A stretch of 36,100 nt of DNA from Ignavibacteria bacterium RIFOXYC2_FULL_35_21. GTDB taxonomy: Bacteria > Bacteroidota > Ignavibacteria > Kapaibacteriales > UBA2268. This document shows positions 25,275-32,137 of this stretch, piece by piece. Below the pieces are notes generated by a model. The model saw nothing but the letters and a program-made list of their open reading frames with translations, was not told where the DNA came from and searched no databases. Positions within the stretch are counted from its first letter, which is position 1; every line of letters starts with the position of its first letter. The position numbers were made by a program, and so were the translations under genes. The stretch is from positions 52,959-89,058 of the forward strand of contig MHAY01000058.1 of assembly GCA_001804705.1 (NCBI GenBank), given 5' to 3'.

Positions 25275-26375
25275 ATGACAGAATCATTAGTACAATGGAC
25301 TCTTCTAAATAATAAAAGCTTATTAAGTGAAATATTAGATTTTAATATTTCGAATAAAATCGGTCAAGAAATAAAAACTGACTTTGGAAGAATTGATTTT
25401 GTTTTATCAAATAGACAAGGAAATCATCTCATTGTAGAATTAGAGACAATTCTGAATAATAGAAATAAATTAGAATATTGCTTCAATCAAACATTGAATT
25501 ATAAAAATGTTAAATTTTCTGAATCTACACAATATTGCATTCTCTATGCTGATGAAACCAATCAGAAGTATAAAAATAAAATTGAAGAATTTGGTTTAAC
25601 GAACGATATCTTAATAAAAACTTATTCCTTAAATAACATTAAACAACTTTATTCAAAAACAATTGAAAGATTAAGTTTAAATGTTGGTTTAGCTCTCCCC
25701 AATCCAAAAAACTATACAATTTGCTACCTGCGATGGTTAAACAAGATAATGAAAACTTTTGTTGATTTAAATAAAAGGATTTTAACTTATGATGAAATAT
25801 TTATACCATTTCAAAATCAAACGAATAGTAAAACTAATTTTAATTGTTATGAAAAAATTGCTTCGGATTTTGAATTAATTGAAATTAAAAATAATAAATA
25901 CTATTTAACTAAAAACGGTGATGATTTTATTAAGAATTTAAGCCCTTATGTATTTTTAACCTCAAACCCATCATCAATTGATTTAACGAATGAACAAAAA
26001 AGATTAATATTAAAAATTTTAACTAATGGTAACTGGGAAAATAAAGTTCATAAAATAAATATTTATTGGTTTATGAGATTTTTGGAGGTTACAAATGGTA
26101 CATGGTTACCAAAAAATCATAATATTGAAAGTGCAAAGTTGGAAATTGCTAAGGGGCTATTTAAGGTATCCTATAAGGGTAGAACGATGTTTGAATTTTT
26201 AACTTGGTGTTATAATTATTGTAATGAATTAGGTCTCGTTGAGAGAATAAAATCAACGAGTGAATATGACCAAATTATTCTAACACCTTTGGGAGTAGAA
26301 GTAAATAATATTTTTTCTTTAGATTTGACACTTAAAAAAAGTAGGATGAACTTAAATTTTCAATATTTAGAATAA
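25275..26375 (+). CDS. PD-(D/E)XK nuclease-like protein with winged-helix modules
   Basis: This 366-residue protein has an N-terminal nuclease-like core at about 1-110: IGQEIKTDFGRIDFVLSNRQ, then NHLIVELETILNNRNKLEYC. Asp39 (GRID) and the VELET strand would provide the acidic metal ligands, although the usual Lys is replaced by Thr or lies elsewhere. Residues 150-240 and 260-350 look like two winged-helix domains (YLTKNGDDFI and IILTPLGVEV are wing-type strands). This order of cleavage domain plus DNA-reading domains is that of some type II restriction enzymes, but I cannot name the family. The next gene starts inside its stop codon (TAATG). No methyltransferase is present in the window. Confidence 0.6.
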   Translation: MTESLVQWTLLNNKSLLSEILDFNISNKIGQEIKTDFGRIDFVLSNRQGNHLIVELETILNNRNKLEYCFNQTLNYKNVKFSESTQYCILYADETNQKYKNKIEEFGLTNDILIKTYSLNNIKQLYSKTIERLSLNVGLALPNPKNYTICYLRWLNKIMKTFVDLNKRILTYDEIFIPFQNQTNSKTNFNCYEKIASDFELIEIKNNKYYLTKNGDDFIKNLSPYVFLTSNPSSIDLTNEQKRLILKILTNGNWENKVHKINIYWFMRFLEVTNGTWLPKNHNIESAKLEIAKGLFKVSYKGRTMFEFLTWCYNYCNELGLVERIKSTSEYDQIILTPLGVEVNNIFSLDLTLKKSRMNLNFQYLE

Positions 26376-26893
26376 TGTTCAATTATCAAATACAAAATAT
26401 ATTAAAGGAAAATCCACGTATTCAAGAAAAACTTGGGAAAACTTTGTACAATTGTATTAATAATGATGTGAAAACAATTGCAGTTGAAGTCTCAGAACAG
26501 AACTGCATTGACTATATTCATAACCTTACAATATATAGAAACCTTGATGGATATGTTAGAAAAAAATCTGTTATTTACGATGGTTTAGCTAAACTATTTC
26601 CAGTTTTAAAGTTTGAAGAAATTGAACCAGATTATGAACATTCAATTGATATTGATTATTTAGCAAAAGTAGAAAATAAATTTGTTGGATTTCAAATAAA
26701 ACCTGTTACTGCAAAACATAGTTTCGGCAATTATTCTCCAACTGAAAGGATGAAAGCCAGTTTCAAGGATTTTGAGGAAAAATTTGGAGGAAAGGTATTC
26801 ATAATATTTAGTTTAGATGGAGAAATCGGTAACAAAGAAGTAATTGATGAAATAAAATCGGAAATTGAAAGATTGAAAATGACATCAATTTAA
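26375..26893 (+). CDS. Small PD-(D/E)XK-type restriction endonuclease-like protein
   Basis: A 172-residue protein whose core reads HSIDIDYLAKVENKFVGFQI followed by KPVTAKHSF: an Asp-rich strand, then Q-x-K on the next strand, the arrangement of a PD-(D/E)XK active site with Gln in place of Glu. Upstream DGYVRKKSVIYDGLAKLFP and downstream KASFKDFEEKFGGKVFIIFS are the flanking helices and strand. It reminds me of MjaI-type restriction enzymes, but this is not certain. It overlaps the preceding gene by one base (TAATG), so the two are co-translated. Its stop overlaps by 4 bases the stop of an opposing hicB-like gene. A+T-rich, probably transferred. Confidence 0.6.
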   Translation: MFNYQIQNILKENPRIQEKLGKTLYNCINNDVKTIAVEVSEQNCIDYIHNLTIYRNLDGYVRKKSVIYDGLAKLFPVLKFEEIEPDYEHSIDIDYLAKVENKFVGFQIKPVTAKHSFGNYSPTERMKASFKDFEEKFGGKVFIIFSLDGEIGNKEVIDEIKSEIERLKMTSI

Positions 26894-27063
26894 TTTATAC
26901 AATAATGCTTCAAATTCGATTCTACAATCATCTGGATTGCTTCCTTCAGATTTTCTTTCACTTCTTTGATTGTCCTTCCCTGTGAATTAACACCCGACAA
27001 TTCTTTAACCGTTCCGGCATACCAATCATCAGATTTTATTATTATCGCTGTATATTGTGTCAT
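26890..27063 (-). CDS. Short orphan HicB-like antitoxin
   Basis: A 57-residue reading frame with the HicB pattern: MTQYTAIIIKSDDWYAGTVK, then ELSGVNSQGRTIKEVKENLK, then EAIQMIVESN. It has a very good ribosome site, GAGGAG, 7 bases before the ATG at 27063, which argues that it is real despite its size. It lacks the usual P-x-x-P-G-C (here VKELSGVNSQG) and any C-terminal DNA-binding domain. Its coding end overlaps by 4 bases the convergent nuclease-like gene. No hicA lies directly next to it; the nearest is at 27195-27425 and has its own hicB. Confidence 0.75.
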   Translation of the reverse strand: MTQYTAIIIKSDDWYAGTVKELSGVNSQGRTIKEVKENLKEAIQMIVESNLKHYCIN

Positions 27064-27194
27064 ACATTTACTCCTCGTTTATATTTCTTTGACGTTGTGA
27101 TTTATAAATTATTAAAATAAAATCGCTATCAAGTTTTCATATCTTCAATTTCTCAACAAACTAAGTTTTTAATGGCGATTTGAAAAATTTTAGT

Positions 27195-27425
27195 TTATTT
27201 TCTTATCATATTATTAAACTCATCCAGAGTCAAACCTGCTTCTCGAATTATCCCTCTTAAAGTGCCTTTTGCTATTTCTTTATGATTAGGGATAGTTAAT
27301 CTTCTGAAAGGATGATAAGTACATCTGAGTATTATATGACTGCCGGATTGATGGTCAATTTCATAGCCTATTGATTTGAGTACCGAACATAATACCTTCC
27401 CAGACAGAACGGGGAGTTTGCCCAT
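27195..27425 (-). CDS. hicA: HicA/YcfA-like mRNA interferase toxin
   Basis: This 76-residue HicA toxin has the complete signature: LSGKVLCSVLKSIGYEIDHQ, then the catalytic SGSHIILR, then LTIPNHKEIAKGTLRGIIRE. The His in GSH is the expected catalytic residue. The fold is the double-stranded RNA-binding type that cleaves mRNA. It is preceded by its antitoxin gene with a single-base gap, and GAGG before its ATG lies inside the end of hicB. The order hicB-hicA is the reverse of the pair at 1668-2133. Confidence 0.92.
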   Translation of the reverse strand: MGKLPVLSGKVLCSVLKSIGYEIDHQSGSHIILRCTYHPFRRLTIPNHKEIAKGTLRGIIREAGLTLDEFNNMIRK

Positions 27426-27426
27426 G

Positions 27427-27633
27427 TCAAACCTCTAAAACTTCTTCATAAATCGGAGGAGGCACCGGTTCATTATGTTTTCTTAAACTTTCAATGTAAC
27501 CGGTAATAGCATCTTTGATATTCAAGAGTGCTTCACCCCGGGAATAACCTTGTGATATGCATCCTGGTAATGAAGGGCATTCAGCAACAAACACTCCATC
27601 TTCATCCTGTTCGATTAATACTCTGTATTTCAT
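27427..27633 (-). CDS. hicB: HicB-like antitoxin
   Basis: A 68-residue HicB antitoxin with the clear motif YRVLIEQDEDGVFVAECPSL then PGCISQGYSRGEAL, and an amphipathic helix (NIKDAITGYIESLRKHNEPV). It is complete for the short class that has no separate DNA-binding domain. It is the first gene of the pair with hicA and lies between the defence-like island and the response-regulator gene. It should bind and block HicA. Confidence 0.9.
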   Translation of the reverse strand: MKYRVLIEQDEDGVFVAECPSLPGCISQGYSRGEALLNIKDAITGYIESLRKHNEPVPPPIYEEVLEV

Positions 27634-27691
27634 AATATAATCCCGATTATTTTCTTCTTTTGACGAAATGATTGTAGAATTATTAAAATCA

Positions 27692-27781
27692 CTAAATTAA
27701 ATTCCTCTTCAGCTTCACCACAAACTTTGCTCCCTGTCCAAGTTCAGATTCGACTATGTTTTCGGCGCCATGCTCTTTATC
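27692..27781 (-). pseudogene. Remnant of a histidine kinase C-terminus
   Basis: Directly after the receiver gene, in a shifted frame overlapping its stop codon, about 29 codons read DKEHGAENIVESELGQGAKF followed by VVKLKRNLI and a stop. This is the last part of a histidine-kinase ATPase domain (compare AAHGGKIEIQSELKKGSEFT in the neighbouring kinase). No start or other kinase parts remain in any frame, so it appears to be the tail of a deleted or recombined kinase gene. Confidence 0.65.
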
Positions 27782-28160
27782 AATCACCTAATAGTTTTTT
27801 TACTAAGTTAATTAATTCACTTCCCTCTACCGGTTTTGATATATAACCCTCAGGAGGAGGGACTTGCTTTCGTGATGAAATGAAAGTCTGGAATTCATCT
27901 GAAATTCCTGTTATAATAATAATTGGAATCGATTTCCATTTCTCATTCCCCTTAATAGTCCGATAATATTTCACTCCCGACATCTCGGGCATTGTAATAT
28001 CGAGAGTAATAAGGTCGGGAATTGTTTCGTTTAGCTTTTCTAAACCTGTCTCACCGTTATCGGCTGTTATGGTATTGTATCCGTTGTCCTCAAGTATGTT
28101 TGAGAAGAATGTGAGTGTGTCGGGCTCATCGTCGATAATAAGAATTGATTTTTTACTCAT
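27780..28160 (-). CDS. Receiver-only response regulator, partner of the adjacent kinase
   Basis: A 126-residue CheY-like protein with Asp10/Asp11, phospho-acceptor Asp54 (LITLDITMPEMSG), Thr in IIIITGIS, and Lys in YISKPVEG. Before the Lys it carries an insertion, SSRKQVPPPEGYISKP. The receiver fused to the iron-sulfur protein upstream has the matching YDRPVPMPEGYLDKP, so the two receivers are close relatives and probably served by the same kinase. It lies 20 bases after the kinase gene and is the last intact gene of the operon. No DNA-binding output domain is present. Confidence 0.93.
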   Translation of the reverse strand: MSKKSILIIDDEPDTLTFFSNILEDNGYNTITADNGETGLEKLNETIPDLITLDITMPEMSGVKYYRTIKGNEKWKSIPIIIITGISDEFQTFISSRKQVPPPEGYISKPVEGSELINLVKKLLGD

Positions 28161-28180
28161 TTCGGTATCCCTCCAATAAT

Positions 28181-29608
28181 TTATTTAATATCAATTGATG
28201 ACAAATCAATGCTTCGCTTTGGTATTGTAACTGTAAACTCGCTGCCCTTCTTCAATTCGGATTGAATTTCAATTTTTCCCCCATGTGCGGCAGTAATTTT
28301 ATTGGCAATAAATAATCCTAATCCCGTTCCTTCGCCCCCTTTGGATGAGAAAAACAGGCTGAAAGCTTTTTCGCGGGTTTCCCTGTCCATGCCAATTCCA
28401 TTATCAATAATTTTAAAGATAATATTTTCATCATTTCCGAATAATTGAAATTTTACAGTATGGTTTTCCTTACTTTTATCAATCCGGCAGGCATCTATCG
28501 AATTTTCAATCAGGTTAATCAATAATGCCCTGACAGCCTTTCTGTCACAATCAAAATCACCTGCATTATCATCCAATTCACAGATAAACCCGATTTTCAA
28601 CTCTATGGCTTTGTCCTTTACTGATTCACAAGCCTGATTGGCTAACTCAAGAGCAGAAACCTGTTCCCAAAATGGTTCGCGGTCTTTAGCATAATAAAGA
28701 ATATCCATAACCATGCTTTTAATTCTGTTGATGTTTCTGAGAACGATTTCCCAGCCTTGTGTCAATCGTTCTTTGTTGTCGTTTTCTATTCCCTTGTTCA
28801 CAAGGTAAATACCGCCGTTAAGCCCGTTTAAAAGTCCTTTGATGCCATGCGAAATAGAACTAATGAGTAATCCTATTGACGTTAATTGGTCTTGCAATTC
28901 CCTAAGCTCCGTAATATCCAGGCTCATTTCAATCACATGACTAATTTTACCGTTTGCATCCCTGATAGGAGCAGTATGAACCATACAATTAATTGTTCTG
29001 CCGTCTAAAGTGGTTACCACTTCTTCGTGTCTATGAATTGTCCCGTCTTCAAAAGTTCTTCTAACAGTGCATGGGTAGCATTCTTCTTTGCGGTGTTTAT
29101 AAACTTCATAGCATTTGCATCCGAGGTAACATCCAAAAGTCTCACGATGAAGTCTGTTAGCATTAATTATATTAAAATCTTTATCTTGAATAGAAATAAA
29201 ACATGGTACTTCTTCAAAGAGCATTTTATAACGCTCCTGGTTCTCTTTGAATTCCCGCTGTAAATCCTTAATGTCAGTAACGTCGGTTGACATTTCCATG
29301 ACTGCAACTATGTCTCCATCATCATCTCTGATAGCTGTTGTATTGATTATAACAGACACCTTCCTGCCATTGAGACATTGAACCAGCTCTTCACTCGAAA
29401 GGGAGACTCCATCCCTGAAGGTCTTTTCGACAGCACAATACTCACATTTATCAGCCCTATGCTTATAAACCTGATAGCAATACCGGTCTTTGTAATTCCC
29501 AAAATCCGTAACAAATTTATTGTTTGCCAGGATAACTTTCAAATCCCTGTTCTGTACTGTCAGGTAACAGGGCATGGATTCGAAATACTGTTGAAATGGA
29601 AATTCCAT
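28181..29608 (-). CDS. Soluble histidine kinase with two Cys/His-motif PAS domains
   Basis: A 475-residue kinase without membrane segments. PAS 1 (about 1-115) and PAS 2 (about 125-240) each contain C-x5-H-x4-C-x2-C followed by TF-x-DG: Cys44, His50, Cys55, Cys58 and Cys166, His172, Cys177, Cys180. These could bind a metal, Fe-S cluster or heme, or form disulfides. The kinase core has His254 in SISHGIKGLLNGLNGG and an ATPase domain with LINLIENSIDACR, DNGIGMD and GGEGTGLGLFIANKI, all intact. It starts 13 bases after the Fe-S/receiver fusion gene and is followed by a receiver gene, so it is very likely the kinase for both receivers. Confidence 0.92.
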   Translation of the reverse strand: MEFPFQQYFESMPCYLTVQNRDLKVILANNKFVTDFGNYKDRYCYQVYKHRADKCEYCAVEKTFRDGVSLSSEELVQCLNGRKVSVIINTTAIRDDDGDIVAVMEMSTDVTDIKDLQREFKENQERYKMLFEEVPCFISIQDKDFNIINANRLHRETFGCYLGCKCYEVYKHRKEECYPCTVRRTFEDGTIHRHEEVVTTLDGRTINCMVHTAPIRDANGKISHVIEMSLDITELRELQDQLTSIGLLISSISHGIKGLLNGLNGGIYLVNKGIENDNKERLTQGWEIVLRNINRIKSMVMDILYYAKDREPFWEQVSALELANQACESVKDKAIELKIGFICELDDNAGDFDCDRKAVRALLINLIENSIDACRIDKSKENHTVKFQLFGNDENIIFKIIDNGIGMDRETREKAFSLFFSSKGGEGTGLGLFIANKITAAHGGKIEIQSELKKGSEFTVTIPKRSIDLSSIDIK

Positions 29609-29621
29609 TGTAATACCTGAA

Positions 29622-31346
29622 TTATCCTACTTCTAAAATTTTTCTTACATTAAATAGCAAAGTATCCGGATCAACCGGTTTATCAAGATAGCCTTCCGGC
29701 ATTGGAACCGGGCGATCATAAATCAACCTTCTTAACTCCGGCCTTCCGGTGATAATACACACTTTTGTAGAAGCAATTTCGGGATTTCTCCTCAAATTTT
29801 CAAATACCCAACCACCATCCTTACCCGGCATGTTGATATCTAATGTCATCAATTCCGGTTTCTCTTTTAGGGCTATACTGATAGCATCTTCTCCATTTGA
29901 GGCTTCGAATACAATAGCACCATTATCTTCCAGAACGGATTTAAAGAATACAAGTATATCCGGTTCATCATCCACAACAAGTATTTTTCTTCCGGCTAAT
30001 GGAGCTTTTTTGATTTCGACAGTTGGTACCTCAGGAGCTGTGATTTTTTCAGGTATCACAAGAGCATTTGCAACAAGATTCACTAATTGTTTTACCTCCA
30101 TTTTTAAATCATAGTGTTTTATCAAATCTGTCAATCCATCAACGCAGTTGTGGCAAGAAGTAACGACAATATTAGCTCCGGTTGCCTTCAACTGATCTGC
30201 TTTAACTTTTGCAGATTTTAATCTCCTTGAAGTATATTCGGACATAGACATTGCTCCGCCACCACCCGTACAACAGTAATTTTCATTTCTGTTTGGGTAC
30301 ATCTCACGGAAATCGCTGACAACTAAATTTAACAATTCTCTTGGTTCTTCATATAGCCCGCAGCTACGGGCATTGTTGCAGGAATCATGGAATGTATAAG
30401 AACCAGTATTTTTAGATTTATCAACTTTAATCTTGCCTTCTTTGATGTAATTAAGCATTGTAAATACTGAACTTTCCATAATGAAATCCTGGTCTATTCC
30501 TGCCCAATTTGGACCTTCACATCTTGTAGAGCGATATCCATGGCCGCATTCTGAAATAACAAGCTTTTTCCCTCGTAATTCTTTTAATTTTTCATATACT
30601 CTGATAGCGACGGCGCCTCCAAGTGCATCATCGCCTGAAAATAATCCAAAGTTAGTCATATCCCATCCTTCGCTGGGCATAGTCCAGTTTTCTCCGGCTA
30701 TATGGAATATTTTAGCGGCATCAGATATAGTTCTCGGGTCATATTTTACTTCCCTTGGATTAATAGTATAAACAATATCAGCATCTAATTTATCAATTGG
30801 AATAACAGCAGTTTCATCGTCGAATTCAGATTGCATTTCCTCACTCAACCAATCTAAAGTATCTATATAATCTTCCGGCAGCACTCCCATTTGATTACCT
30901 ATTTCCCATTGGTCTTTACTAACAACTGCTACCCCTTCAGGCATGACACCAACTGAAACAAGTAATCCGCGTAAGGCACGGTTAAATGTAGCGAAATCAA
31001 CTCCCATAGGGCAGTTGATTGAACATCTTCTGCAATTTGTACATTTACCAAATGATATATCTTTAAGTTCTTCAAGTTCTTCGTCAGTGAATATGCTTTT
31101 TGCTCCTACCCACCATGGGAATACTCTGCCTGTCCAGTCGTAATGACGTTTAAAAATCTTCCTCATCCTGTCGGCTTTGTATGCCGGCGCATAAGTAGGG
31201 TCATCGGGATTTGTAAGTACGTAGTGACAGCTTTCCGTACACATTCCGCAGTGCACACATGCAACAAGTGAACCGACCATCTGCCTGTTTAATTTTTTTG
31301 CCATTCCTTCTATTAACAAATTGGCTTTATACGATCTTTCTTTCAT
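29622..31346 (-). CDS. HdrD/DsrK/TmcB-like iron-sulfur protein fused to a receiver domain
   Basis: This 574-residue protein has two parts. Residues 1-430 are an HdrD-like oxidoreductase: [4Fe-4S] motifs at Cys30, 33, 36, 40 and Cys102, 105, 108, 112, then a full CCG-type motif of Cys323, Cys358-359 and C-x2-C at 398-401, the kind that binds the non-cubane disulfide-cleaving cluster in HdrB/HdrD. Residues 452-574 are a response-regulator receiver with Asp459/460, phospho-acceptor Asp503 (MTLDINMPGKDG), Thr in CIITGRP, and Lys in YLDKPVD. The link (431-451) is Pro/Glu/Lys-rich. The reading frame is continuous, so the fusion is real unless the assembly is wrong. A cytochrome b gene lies upstream and a kinase downstream. 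Confidence 0.93.
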   Translation of the reverse strand: MKERSYKANLLIEGMAKKLNRQMVGSLVACVHCGMCTESCHYVLTNPDDPTYAPAYKADRMRKIFKRHYDWTGRVFPWWVGAKSIFTDEELEELKDISFGKCTNCRRCSINCPMGVDFATFNRALRGLLVSVGVMPEGVAVVSKDQWEIGNQMGVLPEDYIDTLDWLSEEMQSEFDDETAVIPIDKLDADIVYTINPREVKYDPRTISDAAKIFHIAGENWTMPSEGWDMTNFGLFSGDDALGGAVAIRVYEKLKELRGKKLVISECGHGYRSTRCEGPNWAGIDQDFIMESSVFTMLNYIKEGKIKVDKSKNTGSYTFHDSCNNARSCGLYEEPRELLNLVVSDFREMYPNRNENYCCTGGGGAMSMSEYTSRRLKSAKVKADQLKATGANIVVTSCHNCVDGLTDLIKHYDLKMEVKQLVNLVANALVIPEKITAPEVPTVEIKKAPLAGRKILVVDDEPDILVFFKSVLEDNGAIVFEASNGEDAISIALKEKPELMTLDINMPGKDGGWVFENLRRNPEIASTKVCIITGRPELRRLIYDRPVPMPEGYLDKPVDPDTLLFNVRKILEVG

Positions 31347-31443
31347 TGAATTTTCCTTTTTTTTCTCAAATTAAATACAAAAATTTTTCGACCCAATAAA
31401 TTAATATACTACTTTTCTCATTACTTTTATCAGTTTTAAGTCA

Positions 31444-32124
31444 TTACTTAGATTGTCTTGACCCTCTTAACGGGAAGACTCCGCGATGTCCCATAGTCCG
31501 TCCAAGATAATACCTTGTAAATGGATAATACAAATAATGTGATATTTTACTGAAGGGTACATATATTAAGAAAAATGCAGTGAGCCAAAAGTAAATTATC
31601 ATTATTGTTTCTCCGTTTTCGGGTTTATTTGGAACAGATAGAAAAGCCGTTAAGAACCAAGTGGTAATTAAAATAAGTGAGAAATAATCATCAGGTGTGC
31701 TTATAGCACGCATGACTTTTTTTGAAAATCTACGGATTATCCTGAAAATACCGACAATAAATGCGGCACCTATAACGACCTGAAAGAGGTATATGACCCA
31801 AACAGGTTTCATAGTATCAGGAGCATAAGGGATAAGAAAAGACATTAGAATTGCGAAAGTAACACCCAAATGAAAAACAATGAATTGTGAGTAAATAATA
31901 AAGTGCTTTCGTGTACTTTCCATTGCCCAAGGCATCATGATATTCATTAACGAATATAAGATACCTTTTTTCTTATTCGTATCAGGAGGTCCGGTCGGCA
32001 TTTGCCTGTCTCTGCCGGCTTTATATCTTGTCAGCCAGAAAATTCGTATTGCATAGACACAAGCCATCACTAATAATGCAATTTCCTGTAATCTGTGTTC
32101 TGCGAAATGTAAACTTTCACTCAT
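31444..32124 (-). CDS. DsrM/TmcC-like cytochrome b membrane protein
   Basis: A 226-residue membrane protein with about five helices, related to the NarI-like subunits DsrM, TmcC and HdrE. Candidate heme ligands are His in RKHFIIYSQFIVFHLGV and in FSKISHYLYYPFTRYYLG; the latter parallels PMSKLVHMSGIF of DsrM at 21020-22036. It is over 100 residues shorter than that DsrM. It should link the quinone pool to the cytosolic Fe-S/receiver protein encoded 97 bases downstream. It lies 13 bases after the macro-domain gene, so all five genes probably form one operon. Confidence 0.85.
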   Translation of the reverse strand: MSESLHFAEHRLQEIALLVMACVYAIRIFWLTRYKAGRDRQMPTGPPDTNKKKGILYSLMNIMMPWAMESTRKHFIIYSQFIVFHLGVTFAILMSFLIPYAPDTMKPVWVIYLFQVVIGAAFIVGIFRIIRRFSKKVMRAISTPDDYFSLILITTWFLTAFLSVPNKPENGETIMIIYFWLTAFFLIYVPFSKISHYLYYPFTRYYLGRTMGHRGVFPLRGSRQSK

Positions 32125-32137
32125 AATTCATTTCTCC

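Noticed and set aside
29622-31346. The fusion protein as a second DsrK
   Set aside because: It lacks the DsrK N-terminal extension, keeps C-x2-C instead of C-x2-D at the last CCG site, and carries a receiver; TmcB/HdrD-like is safer.
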